NCBI GenBank assembly: GCA_035303785.1
Contig: DATGRI010000063.1
Location: 1 to 60,449, forward strand
DNA from: Sphingobacteriaceae bacterium
GTDB lineage: Bacteria > Bacillota > Sulfobacillia > Thermaerobacterales > RSA17
Reading direction: 5' to 3'
DNA length: 60,449 nucleotides
Position 1 is the stretch's first letter. The number at the start of each line of letters is the position of its first letter. The translations under genes were made by a program, and so were the position numbers. This document shows positions 42,771 through 51,091 of this stretch, piece after piece. The notes under the pieces were generated by a model. It was not told the DNA's origin and searched no databases. It was given only the letters and a program-made list of their open reading frames with translations.

Positions 42771-43112
42771 GTGGTCACTCGCAACAGAGACAAGATGGAG
42801 CAACGCTTCGGCGGGCTTGGTGATGGAGCAGAAACCCTCGAAATCAAAGGGCAGACCTACACCCTCTGGGACCTGATGAACAGCCTGGGTCTCGTGACCG
42901 AAGACGTCCAACCCGTCGATGCGTTCCACCTGGCGGATGAAGGCGTATATGCCGTGCGCTACTTCGATGGCCAGGACCGGGCAGTGATCGCCTTCGAGTT
43001 CGACGAGGACTTCCGCTACCTGGGGGAAATCCGAGTGCACCTGGCCGAGTACATGGGCGAGGACGAGTACTTCGAGTTCCCCTGGAACGTCGGGTGTCCG
43101 TGGACGATCTGA
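42771..43112 (+). CDS. Uncharacterised small acidic protein
   Basis: The 113-residue product starts at GTG 42771, fixed by AGGGAGGT 7 bases upstream. It is acidic and aromatic-rich (DAFHLADEGVYAVRYFDGQD, then VHLAEYMGEDEYFEFPWNVG) and ends with GCPWTI, with one Cys near the C terminus. No domain was recognised and no signal peptide or membrane segment is seen. Strong ribosome site and codon use like the flanking genes support it as real. Confidence 0.7.
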   Translation: MVTRNRDKMEQRFGGLGDGAETLEIKGQTYTLWDLMNSLGLVTEDVQPVDAFHLADEGVYAVRYFDGQDRAVIAFEFDEDFRYLGEIRVHLAEYMGEDEYFEFPWNVGCPWTI

Positions 43113-43149
43113 ATCTGCCCGGTACCTTTGAATAAGGAGGAATATTTGC

Positions 43150-43350
43150 ATGGCAGCACAAGAAAATGTCCAGTGCCTGAGCTGTGCCCACTTCGCACCC
43201 GCCTTGGACCCGGTCGTGCAAAAGGCCTTCTTGGGCTATTGCAAGAAGCGCCAGTGGCCGTTCCATGAAATGGTCCCCTTGGGCGGCATGGTTTGGATGA
43301 AGGAGCATGAATGCCCGCTCTATGAGCAGGCCCAAGAAGAGACCGACTGA
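43150..43350 (+). CDS. Small four-cysteine protein (possible Fe-S or zinc protein)
   Basis: The 66-residue product has C9-x2-C12, C31 and C55 (NVQCLSCAHFAP, GYCKKRQWPF, HECPLYEQ). This spacing resembles the small Cys-rich subunits (for example BssB/BssC-type) that carry a [4Fe-4S] cluster beside some anaerobic enzymes, but no glycyl-radical enzyme is encoded nearby, so that is only an analogy. AAGGAGG precedes the ATG by about 8 bases. No other match was recognised. Confidence 0.7.
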   Translation: MAAQENVQCLSCAHFAPALDPVVQKAFLGYCKKRQWPFHEMVPLGGMVWMKEHECPLYEQAQEETD

Positions 43351-43389
43351 TTTCCCTGGGGCAATCCCAGTAATCGAGGAAGAGGAGAG

Positions 43390-43422
43390 AGCAGGGTTTC
43401 CCGGCTGGGCCGGGGCCCTGCT
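43390..43422 (+). terminator. Hairpin upstream of the acyl-CoA ligase gene
   Basis: AGCAGGG (43390-43396) pairs with CCCTGCT (43416-43422), and inner CCCGGC/GCCGGG bases extend the stem. TTCT follows, so a partial terminator or processing site is possible. Confidence 0.5.
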
Positions 43423-43469
43423 TCTCCCTGCCCAAGGCAGCCTGAGACGCAGTTAAGGAGGCTGAAGGG

Positions 43470-45152
43470 ATGGCAGGTCTACCTATTCCCGAAAGTTATC
43501 TGCCGCCTCGCGAGTTATGGCCCGACAAGCTCTACACCCTGCCTGAGTACCAAAACATCCCCGACAAGCTGAACGTCACGGCGGAGATATTGGACCGCAA
43601 TCTAGAGCTGGGGCGGGGCGACAGGGTCGCCATCTACGTGGACGACAAGCGGATCACCTACAACGAACTGGTGGAGCAGGTGAACCGCATCGGCAGCGCC
43701 CTCCAGGGCATCGGGGTGGAGTCCCCCGACCGGGTCATGATCCGCTGCCCCAACATTCCCGAGGCAGTGATTGCCAACTTCGCCATCTTGAAGATCGGCG
43801 GCGTGAGCGTGCCCACGTCGCCCATGCTGGCGGAGAAGGAAGTCGCCTATGTGGCCAACAACTGCGAGGCCAAGGTCATCTTCGTCTTCGCTCCCTTGCT
43901 GGAGCCCGTGGCCAAGGCCCGGCCCAACTTCCAGACGGTAACCCATGTGGTGGTCATTGGCGGCAACCCCGATGAAATCCGGAGCCAGGGCTTCATTCCT
44001 TGGACCGACTTCCTCAATCAAGGCTCCGACAAGCTGGAGCCCGTCCTGCGGAACCGCCTGGATGTAGCCCTCCTGCTGTACACCTCCGGCACCACGGGCA
44101 TGCCCAAGGGCACCGTCAAGTTCGTGGAAGATCCCATTCTGGTGGCCGACGGCTACGGCAAGTATTGCTGGCGCATCACCGAGGACGACGTGGTGGGCGG
44201 TCCCGCACCCCTGGCCTTCGCGGCCGGCTATGCCACCGCGGGCATCATCCCCTACCGCTACGGCGCCGGCGCCTCGCTGATCGCACGGTTCACGCCGGAG
44301 CAGATGTTTGAGAACATCCAGAACCACCGTATGACCATCACCTCCATCCTGCCCACGGCCTACCGCCAGATGCTGCGCATCCCCGATGCTGAGAAGAAGT
44401 ACGACCTCAGCTCCCTGCGCATGTGCACCGGCGGCGGCGAGGCCCTCGGCGAGGAGACCTTCAAGGCCTGGAAGGACCGCTTCGGCCTGGAGATCTACGA
44501 GGGCCTGGGCACCACGGAGATGATGTACGTCTTCATCACCAACGCGGTGAACCTGAAGGCCAAGGGCGGCTCCATGGGCCAGGTGGTCCCCGGCTACGAA
44601 GCCCGGGTCGTGGACGACGAGGGCAACGAAGTGCCGCCCAACACCGAAGGGTATCTGCAGGCCCGTGGGCCGACCGGCACCCTGTACTGGCGTCCCTACG
44701 AGGACGACAACCGCCTGCTGGAAGAGCAGAAGCAAGCGGTGCGCAACGGCTGGTGCCAGACCGGCGACGTGGTCACCATGGACGAGGACGGCTACTTCTG
44801 GTTCGTCTCCCGGGCCAGCGAGATGATCAAGACCTCCGGCTACCGGGTCGGTCCGGAAGAAATCGAAGAAGCCCTCATGCAGCATCCTGCCGTCCTTGAC
44901 TGCGGTGTCATCGGCGTGCCCGATGAACTGCGGGGCGAAGTTGTCAAGGCCTACGTCACGCTCAAGGAAGGCTTCACCTGGAGCGACGAACTGGCCGAGG
45001 AGATCCTGGAGTTCCTCAAGGGCCGCATCGCCATCTACAAGCTGCCCAGGGCCTTCGAGGTGATTGAGCAAATCCCGCGGACGCCCACGGGCAAGATCTT
45101 GCGGCGCATCCTGCGGGATCGGGAAAAGGCCAAGCAAGAGGCTTCGGACTGA
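43470..45152 (+). CDS. AMP-forming acyl-CoA ligase (benzoate-CoA ligase-like)
   Basis: The 560-residue product activates a carboxylic acid with ATP and CoA through an acyl-AMP. Motifs in order are LLYTSGTTGMPKG (P-loop, about 205-217), GAGASLIARFTPEQMFENI, the A5 motif EGLGTTEMMYVF, GWCQTGDVVTMDEDGYFWFVSR and the final PRTPTGKILRRILRD with the catalytic Lys. The layout is closest to benzoate- and aminobenzoate-type ligases, but the substrate pocket cannot be judged by eye. AAGGAGG lies 8 bases before the ATG. It shares a strand and likely a transcript with the CoA-transferase genes. Confidence 0.9.
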   Translation: MAGLPIPESYLPPRELWPDKLYTLPEYQNIPDKLNVTAEILDRNLELGRGDRVAIYVDDKRITYNELVEQVNRIGSALQGIGVESPDRVMIRCPNIPEAVIANFAILKIGGVSVPTSPMLAEKEVAYVANNCEAKVIFVFAPLLEPVAKARPNFQTVTHVVVIGGNPDEIRSQGFIPWTDFLNQGSDKLEPVLRNRLDVALLLYTSGTTGMPKGTVKFVEDPILVADGYGKYCWRITEDDVVGGPAPLAFAAGYATAGIIPYRYGAGASLIARFTPEQMFENIQNHRMTITSILPTAYRQMLRIPDAEKKYDLSSLRMCTGGGEALGEETFKAWKDRFGLEIYEGLGTTEMMYVFITNAVNLKAKGGSMGQVVPGYEARVVDDEGNEVPPNTEGYLQARGPTGTLYWRPYEDDNRLLEEQKQAVRNGWCQTGDVVTMDEDGYFWFVSRASEMIKTSGYRVGPEEIEEALMQHPAVLDCGVIGVPDELRGEVVKAYVTLKEGFTWSDELAEEILEFLKGRIAIYKLPRAFEVIEQIPRTPTGKILRRILRDREKAKQEASD

Positions 45153-45228
45153 TGCCCTTGCGGCGAGCCTCGACTGCACCTAGGGAGCAGTTCGGGCAGC
45201 CTGTCCTGCTGGAATAAGGATGGGTTCT

Positions 45229-45268
45229 GGGGAGGCGGGTCCCGTGGCTGGGAACGCCTCCCCTTTCT
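45229..45268 (+). terminator. Strong hairpin with T-rich tail after the acyl-CoA ligase gene
   Basis: Arms 45229-45237 and 45255-45263 form a 9-bp GC-rich stem with an inner GTCCC/GGGAA pairing, followed by TTTCT. It may end most ligase transcripts, leaving the next small gene at lower level. Confidence 0.65.
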
Positions 45269-45315
45269 ATTGGCGGAACGGTTCCATCGGCAAACTAAGA
45301 CGGGGAGGTATAGCC

Positions 45316-45549
45316 ATGAGCCAGGAACAAGGGGCGGGAGCCACCGATCCCAGGCTGGAGGAAGCCATTCGCAAGGCCGACTCGGCCCTTATTTTGCTGG
45401 AAGGCTTGGTCAACTATCTGCGGGCCATCAACATCGTGGACGTGGATGACTTCAACGACTTCCTGCAGGAGCACGAGGTTACCAGCGGGCCCATGTTCCA
45501 AAACCGGCCCCGGCCCTCGGACATCATGGGGCCCCAGGGCGGCCAGTAA
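45316..45549 (+). CDS. Uncharacterised small protein at the end of the CoA-transferase operon
   Basis: The product (77 residues) starts at ATG 45316, set by GGGGAGGT 8 bases upstream. The longer open frame upstream crosses a terminator-like hairpin and is not used. It has one predicted helical region, LEEAIRKADSALILLEGLVNY, then an acidic segment DVDDFNDFLQEHE and a Pro-rich tail. No family was recognised. It lies between two strong hairpins. Confidence 0.6.
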   Translation: MSQEQGAGATDPRLEEAIRKADSALILLEGLVNYLRAINIVDVDDFNDFLQEHEVTSGPMFQNRPRPSDIMGPQGGQ

Positions 45550-45636
45550 GAGAGGACGAAACCTTACGGGCAACGCAGCCGGCGGCCCGGCGGCACGAAA
45601 AGGGAAGGCCGGCCGCACCACTACCAACGACCATAA

Positions 45637-45672
45637 AAGAAGGACTCCGCCCCACCGGGCGGAGTCCTTCTT
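45637..45672. terminator. Bidirectional terminator between the operon and the OFA transporter gene
   Basis: An 11-bp perfect GC-rich stem (45642-45652 with 45657-45667) is extended by AAGAA/TTCTT on the outside, giving A-rich DNA on one side and T-rich DNA on the other. It serves converging transcription from the operon (plus) and the transporter (minus). Confidence 0.9.
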
Positions 45673-45722
45673 CTTGGGGTTATCGTGGTCCCACTTCGGT
45701 ATCGATAAGGGTGGTAAGGGGG

Positions 45723-46985
45723 CTACGCGTCGGCTGCAGCCGCCGCTGGTGTTTCTACCGCTCTTGGTGCCTTGGTGATCAAGGCCAAGCCGGTGGCAAC
45801 CAGCAGCAGAATGGCGGACACGATGTAGGCCCGCTCGTAGCCGCCGGTAGCGTCGATGATGCGGCCCGCCATCAGGGGACCGAAGAAACCGCCGACGCCC
45901 CAGGCGGTGAAGACGAGACCGTAGTTGACGCCGGCGCTCTTGAGACCGAACCAGTCCCAAGTGGTGGCCGGGAACAGAGCCAGCAACGCACCGTAGGCGG
46001 CACCGGTGATGATGGCGCCCAGGGTGAGGGTCGCAGCGCTCCGGTAGGAGGCGTAGGCGAACATGTTGATGGCCTGGATGACGAAGACCAGGATCATGGT
46101 GGCGGTACGACCGATCTTATCGGACAGGACACCGGTAATGATACGGCCGCCGGCGTTACCGATGGCCAGCAGAGCGGCAAAGAGGAAGCCGGTCTCCAGC
46201 CCGCCCTGAATCTGGGCGATCCTGGCCACGTGACCGATCATCATCAAGCCGGCCGACGCCGAGAAGGCGTACATGAGCCACAGGGACCAGAACTGCCAGG
46301 TCCCCAACATCTCGCCGGGGGTGAAATCCCGCTTGGCGGCGGGAGCAGGAGCAGGCTTGCCGGCAGTAGCCTTAGGCGCCGGCGGCTCGCCACCGACAGG
46401 CTCCCAGCCGGCGGGCGGCTCCTTCACGATGAAGGAAAGGACGACCAAGGTGATGGTGAAGAAGGCGCCCAGATAGTAGAAGGCATTGGCCACACCGAAG
46501 TTCCGAATGAGGTAGTTGGCCAAGGGCGAGACGTATACTGCGGCCAAGCCGTAACCCGACACGACCAGACCTGTGATCAAGCCCTTCATGTGGGGCTTGA
46601 ACCACTTAACGGCCGAGGGGGTCGGCGCGGCGTAGCCGAAGCCCATGGCGGCACCGCCCAGCACACCGAAGCCGATGACCAGGGCGGGGACGCTCAAGGA
46701 CATGCCTGCGATGATGAACCCAACACCGATGAGGATGCCGGAAACAAAGATGACGAGACGGGGCCCTGCACGGTCCAGCAGAATACCTGCGGGAACCATG
46801 AAGAGGGCGAAGAGGATAACCGCCACACTGTAGGGCAGAGACGTCTGGGTCGCGGTATAGCCCAAGTCGTTCTGCAGACCTTGGGCGAAAACGCTCCAGG
46901 CGTACAACACGCCCAAGCACAGGTTGACGGCCGTACCTGCCATGACGACCAGCCACGCCTGGCCGCTACCTTGCTGTTGAGCCAA
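45723..46985 (-). CDS. MFS transporter, OFA (oxalate/formate antiporter) type
   Basis: This 420-residue protein has 12 hydrophobic segments. The start GTAVNLCLGVLYAWSVFAQGLQNDLGYT and the RAGPRLVIFVSGILIGVGF and YGLAAVYVSPLANYLI regions fit the OFA family of the major facilitator superfamily, whose best-known member exchanges oxalate for formate; others move different small organic acids. A Pro/Ala-rich cytoplasmic loop lies near residues 200-225. TTG at 46985 is the start, set by GGGAGGTG 7 bases away. It converges with the CoA-transferase operon. Confidence 0.88.
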   Translation of the reverse strand: MAQQQGSGQAWLVVMAGTAVNLCLGVLYAWSVFAQGLQNDLGYTATQTSLPYSVAVILFALFMVPAGILLDRAGPRLVIFVSGILIGVGFIIAGMSLSVPALVIGFGVLGGAAMGFGYAAPTPSAVKWFKPHMKGLITGLVVSGYGLAAVYVSPLANYLIRNFGVANAFYYLGAFFTITLVVLSFIVKEPPAGWEPVGGEPPAPKATAGKPAPAPAAKRDFTPGEMLGTWQFWSLWLMYAFSASAGLMMIGHVARIAQIQGGLETGFLFAALLAIGNAGGRIITGVLSDKIGRTATMILVFVIQAINMFAYASYRSAATLTLGAIITGAAYGALLALFPATTWDWFGLKSAGVNYGLVFTAWGVGGFFGPLMAGRIIDATGGYERAYIVSAILLLVATGLALITKAPRAVETPAAAAADA

Positions 46986-47060
46986 AAAGCTTCACCTCCC
47001 AGAACTGGAACACTAGGTTTCCCCCAAAATACCGATAAGTGGGTCCGCGACCACCCCCAA

Positions 47061-47090
47061 TAGAAAGAAAGAGATGAAAATGCCATCTCT
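47061..47090 (-). terminator. Terminator-like hairpin in the leader of the OFA transporter
   Basis: AGAGATG (47070-47076) and CATCTCT (47084-47090) form a 7-bp stem, and on the minus strand TTTCTTTCT follows. It lies about 75 bases upstream of the transporter start, where it could attenuate expression. Confidence 0.45.
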
Positions 47091-47815
47091 AATTCTGATA
47101 TTAAGGAGTTTTGCCGCCGGAGGGAATTCCTTTCCGGCAAACGGTAGAAAGAGGCCCTTTAGCGGTACAATTTTTATCTTCTCGGGGGCACCGGGCGCAG
47201 CAGCCAATGCAGACAGGGAATCCCAGAATCCAACGGCCGTGCCCGCCTGAAATCGTAGCCCAAGGCTGTCAGGCCCTCGAATCACCACGAGCGGCCTCGG
47301 GGGCCGCCGGAGATCCGTTTCCCGGCTTCGCTTCCCGGATCAACCGGTTGCCCCATTGGCCTGGCCGGCCGTGCAAGCACAGGAACTGTGCTAATTTCCC
47401 TGTTGCCGGGCCTTTCAACGGACCCCCAAGCCCAGATAGGAGGCTTATTTCAGTGGCATCGGCGCCGGATCGGGGAAAATTCCCCGGATTTAGCCCAGCC
47501 CGTGGGCTTAACCTGCTGTATTGCCGGTCAGTCGGTGGAAATAAGCCACTTTCCTGAGTTTAGCCTGCATGCCTGGCCGGCCCACACCCTTTCCACAGAG
47601 GCCGGAGAAGCCCGGAGCCATGCCCATACCGGGCCGAGGCTGCCGGCAAAGGAATGCAAAGGGTTTCGAGGCCCGAACTACTCTATTCTTGAAATATTAG
47701 ATGGCGGAGGGAGCTGGGTGCAACCTTAATGGCAACCGCTAGAATCCTCCATTGAACCTAAAGAGGCCTGTTCATACCATTGAAGGGGAAACCTTTGCCG
47801 CTCACGAAATATGGC

Positions 47816-47845
47816 TTTACCCTCGGATGGGCCGGGCCATATAAT
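47816..47845 (+). promoter_or_regulatory. Likely promoter of the second LIV transporter operon
   Basis: TTTACC (47816-47821), an 18-base spacer and perfect TATAAT (47840-47845), giving a leader of about 100 bases before the TTG at 47955. Confidence 0.6.
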
Positions 47846-47954
47846 GCCGGCCAGAAAATTGGATTTCTACTACTTATATAGGCGTCATGCCGGAAGCGGC
47901 CTCCGAGCCCGGCGGCCCACCGGCCGAACGGATCTTTGTTGGAGGTGTGGTGAG

Positions 47955-49190
47955 TTGCGACGGGTAGGCACGAAGCGTTCTCGGTTTTTATCGAGGTTTT
48001 GGCTGTTGGCCTTGGTCATGGCGGCGGCCATTGTCCTGGCTGCCTGCGGTGGCGGCGCAGGCCAGCAGCAAGGCGATGACGACGAAACCGGGGCTGCAGA
48101 CGGAGAGCCCATCAAGATCGGCGTGTTGAGCCCCTTCAGCGGTCCTTTTGCCAGCGTGGGCAAGCTGAAGGTGGACATTTTCAACCTGCTGCTGGCGGAT
48201 GTGAACGAGGCCGGCGGCATCAACGGCAGGCCGGTGACCTTCGTGGCCGGCGACAGCCAGGGGACGGCCAACGAAGCCCGGAACCAGGCCCTGCGCCTCA
48301 TCGACCAGGAGCAGGTGGACCTGCTGGTGGGCGCCTATCTAAGCGAAGAAACGGTAGAGATCATGGAAGTGGCGGCCGACCGGGGCATACCCTTGATCAT
48401 CCCCACTTCGGCCTCCAATGAAGTTAATGCCCGCATCGAGCAGGACCCGGAGCGGTACCGGCACGTCTTCCGGGTAGGCTACAACATCACCCAGTGGGCC
48501 CAGATGATGGGCGACTTCATCCTCAGCCGGGATGTGAGCAGCTACGGGTACGTGGGGGCCAACATCCGCTGGAATCAAGAGTTCGCCGAGGAGTTGGCCA
48601 GGTACCTGGCGGAGCACAACGTGCCCCAGGCCTTTGAGGATGGGTTCTATTCCCCCAGCCAGCCGGTCTTTGACCCCATCATCCAGCAGATCCAGGACAC
48701 CCAGCCCGGCATCGTGGTTTTGGGCGACCCGGGCCAAAATGCCGTGGAACTGGCGAAGCGCATCCGGCAGGCCGGCTTGGAAGTGCCCATCTTCTCCGTG
48801 GGCGGCCAGATGGGTGATGAGCGGGCCGCAGCCACCATCCAGCCCCTGGAGGAAGTGTACTTCCAGGCGGCTTCCTGGATGGGCGACGACGGCCCGACGG
48901 ACGAATACTTCCAGCGGTTCAAGGAGGAGTACGGGTACCCCTTGGTGGGTTACACCGACGTATTGACCCACGACAGCATCATGATTGCCGTGGAGGCCAT
49001 GCGCCGGGTGGATGAGGTGACCCCCGATGCCCTGGCGGAGGCCTTGGCGGAGGGTGAATTCCAGGGGCTGGCCGGGACGTATACCTTCGGGCCCGATCAC
49101 CAGCCGCCCTGGGAGGCCGGTTCGGACCTGAGCGGTGTGGTGGTCCAGTGGCTGGCTCCCGAAACTAGTCAAAGGGTTTGGCCCAGGTAA
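47955..49190 (+). CDS. LIV-type ABC transporter substrate-binding lipoprotein (second system)
   Basis: The 412-residue product starts at TTG 47955, fixed by GGAGGTG 7 bases upstream. It has an Arg-rich signal peptide, then a lipobox (VLAAC, Cys31) and an acidic Gly/Gln linker. The mature part begins PIKIGVLSPFSGPFASVGKL and has the type I periplasmic binding fold, with VGAYLSEETVEIMEVAADRGIPLI. It is only distantly similar by eye to the livK product at 13751. Possible ligands are amino acids or carboxylates; the adjacent CoA-activation operon makes an organic acid worth testing. Confidence 0.92.
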   Translation: MRRVGTKRSRFLSRFWLLALVMAAAIVLAACGGGAGQQQGDDDETGAADGEPIKIGVLSPFSGPFASVGKLKVDIFNLLLADVNEAGGINGRPVTFVAGDSQGTANEARNQALRLIDQEQVDLLVGAYLSEETVEIMEVAADRGIPLIIPTSASNEVNARIEQDPERYRHVFRVGYNITQWAQMMGDFILSRDVSSYGYVGANIRWNQEFAEELARYLAEHNVPQAFEDGFYSPSQPVFDPIIQQIQDTQPGIVVLGDPGQNAVELAKRIRQAGLEVPIFSVGGQMGDERAAATIQPLEEVYFQAASWMGDDGPTDEYFQRFKEEYGYPLVGYTDVLTHDSIMIAVEAMRRVDEVTPDALAEALAEGEFQGLAGTYTFGPDHQPPWEAGSDLSGVVVQWLAPETSQRVWPR

Positions 49191-49197
49191 TACGTAA

Positions 49198-50061
49198 ATG
49201 CTGGTTTTTGTCCAAGCCCTGGTCAGCGGGCTGTCCCAAGGTGCCATCTACGCAGTGGTAGCGTCGGGCTTGGCCTTGATCCTTGGCAACCTGAAAGTGG
49301 TCAACCTGGCCCACGGCTCCTTCTTCACCCTGGGCGCCTACCTGACCTATACCTTGTACACGACTTGGGGCTGGTCACCGTTGTATTCGTGGCTGCCGGT
49401 AGGCGGGGTGGTGTTCTTCGTAGCCCTCCTCGCCTACCGGCTGGTCATCGGCCCGCTGCGCCACCGCCGGACGACGGTGGCCGTGGCCACCCTGGGCCTG
49501 GGTATGTTGATGGAAAGCATCTTCATTATTATTTGGAGCCCGCTCCACTACTACTTGCGGACCACGCTGCCCGTCATCAGGGTGGGGGGCGTCCGGATCA
49601 ACCTGCAGGAGGCCTACGTGGGCTTGATAGCCCTGCTGCTCATGGGTCTCCTGTTTGTCTTTCTCAAGACCCGCAGCGGGCGCGCCCTCCGCTTTGCGGC
49701 CCACGACGCCGAAGTGGCCGAGACCGTCGGCATCGACGTGGGGCGGCTGCACATGCTGACCTTCGGCGGCGCCGGGGCCCTGGCCGCCGTGGCCGGCAGC
49801 CTGATGGCTCCCTTGCTGACCATCCACAGCACCATGGGCCGCATGCCCATGGTCATCGGCCTGGCGGTGGTCATCGTGGGCGGCATGGGCAACATCCACG
49901 GCGCCTTGGTGGCGGGCTTGGCGTTGGGGATCATCAGTTCCCTGGTAGGGTTCTACTTGAGCCCGGCCCTGGTTTACATCTTGTCCTTGGCCATCATCGT
50001 CATCGCCCTGGCCCTGCGGCCCACGGGCCTGTACGGCGCCCTGCTGCGGCGGGACCGTTGA
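49198..50061 (+). CDS. LIV-type ABC transporter permease, LivH-like (second system)
   Basis: The 287-residue permease has eight hydrophobic segments with GLSQGAIYAVVASGLALILG and VVNLAHGSFFTLGAYLTY near the N terminus, and the coupling loop TRSGRALRFAAHDAEVAETVG. It is 7 bases from the binding-protein gene, with no strong ribosome site, so its translation may depend on the upstream gene. Confidence 0.93.
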   Translation: MLVFVQALVSGLSQGAIYAVVASGLALILGNLKVVNLAHGSFFTLGAYLTYTLYTTWGWSPLYSWLPVGGVVFFVALLAYRLVIGPLRHRRTTVAVATLGLGMLMESIFIIIWSPLHYYLRTTLPVIRVGGVRINLQEAYVGLIALLLMGLLFVFLKTRSGRALRFAAHDAEVAETVGIDVGRLHMLTFGGAGALAAVAGSLMAPLLTIHSTMGRMPMVIGLAVVIVGGMGNIHGALVAGLALGIISSLVGFYLSPALVYILSLAIIVIALALRPTGLYGALLRRDR

Positions 50062-50127
50062 GGCGCCGGGGCCGCCCCGAAAAGGGATCCGGCCCGTGAG
50101 GCCGCCGGTGTAGGGGAGGCCGGCATA

Positions 50128-51066
50128 ATGGAGAGTACGACATACCCCTTGTTCAGAACGGGGAGGCGCATCGCCGGCACGGCGGCGGCAGTGCTGCTGG
50201 CCATCGGCATCTTCCTGGTGCCCCTGTTCGTGACCAACCAGTTTTGGCTCAACGCCCTGATCATGGCCAACCTGACGGCGGCCTTCGTAGCCACGTGGGA
50301 TTTCCTGGCGGGGCCGGTGGGCCAGTTGTCGGGCGGTCAGGCCTTGTTCCTGGGCGGGGCGGGCTACGTGGCCGCCCTGGCGGGGCTGGCGGGCGTCAAT
50401 CCCTGGCTGGGCATGCTCCTGGGGCTGGTGTTTGCCGCCATCGCCGGCTTGGTGGCGGGGCTCCTCAGCCTGCGGGTGTCGGGCCCCTTCCTGATCTTGG
50501 CCACCTTGGCCCTGGCGGAAATTGCCCACGAATCGGTCCTGGCCATAGGGTTCCTCAGCGAGCAGGGCTATGCCATCGGCGGCGAAGGGGGCATTCCCCT
50601 GCTGCAGATTTTGCCTCGCAGCGCCGAAGGGTTTTTCACCACGGCCTATTTCCTCTCGGCCCTGCTGCTGGTGGGCCTGGTGGCCGGCCTGTACCTGATG
50701 GCCAGGTCCCGGCTGGGATTGCAGTTGAGGGCGGCGGGCCGGGACATATTGTCGGCGGAAGCCGCAGGCATCAATACGACCCTGTACCGCTTGCTGGGCT
50801 TTGCCGTAGCGGCCGGCGCCGCCGGCCTGGTGGGCGTCTTTTGGGGCCAGTACGTAGGCAGGGTGACGCCGTCGCTGCTGGCGCTGCAGTTCAGCTTCAG
50901 CGCCATGGTGCTGGCCGTCATCGGCGGCCGGGGAAGCATCATCGGCCCGGCCATGGTAGCCTATTTGAGCACAGCCGTTTTCTCGTGGCTTTGGGTGGAT
51001 CCCCATTACCAGCAGTTGGTCTACGCCCTGGCCCTGCTGGTGCTGATTCGCTTGCGGTCCCTGTAG
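50128..51066 (+). CDS. LIV-type ABC transporter permease, LivM-like (second system)
   Basis: The 312-residue permease has about nine hydrophobic segments, GPVGQLSGGQALFLGGAGYVAAL near 65-87 (the LivM start motif) and the coupling loop SRLGLQLRAAGRDILSAEAAG. GGGGAGG lies 8 bases before the ATG. It follows the LivH-like gene after 66 bases. Confidence 0.92.
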   Translation: MESTTYPLFRTGRRIAGTAAAVLLAIGIFLVPLFVTNQFWLNALIMANLTAAFVATWDFLAGPVGQLSGGQALFLGGAGYVAALAGLAGVNPWLGMLLGLVFAAIAGLVAGLLSLRVSGPFLILATLALAEIAHESVLAIGFLSEQGYAIGGEGGIPLLQILPRSAEGFFTTAYFLSALLLVGLVAGLYLMARSRLGLQLRAAGRDILSAEAAGINTTLYRLLGFAVAAGAAGLVGVFWGQYVGRVTPSLLALQFSFSAMVLAVIGGRGSIIGPAMVAYLSTAVFSWLWVDPHYQQLVYALALLVLIRLRSL

Positions 51067-51091
51067 GATCGCGGAAAGGCGGTTCCTGAAC

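Larger units (their letters stand above)
46986..47954. other. Long non-coding gap between the OFA transporter and second LIV transporter
   Basis: No convincing gene is seen in these 969 bases; the open frames here lack ribosome sites and family features. On the minus side are the leader of the OFA gene with a hairpin at 47061-47090 and a long imperfect palindrome centred on GAATTC at about 47110-47140. On the plus side is a promoter at 47816-47845. The middle (47150-47750) shows nothing I could interpret. Confidence 0.5.

Noticed and set aside
43602-45179. Minus-strand open frame antisense to the acyl-CoA ligase
   Set aside because: The plus-strand ligase carries all family motifs; the antisense frame shows none.
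47111-47729. Open frames of 113-148 residues in the gap before the second LIV transporter
   Set aside because: No ribosome sites, overlapping frames, composition unlike the flanking genes, and no family features.
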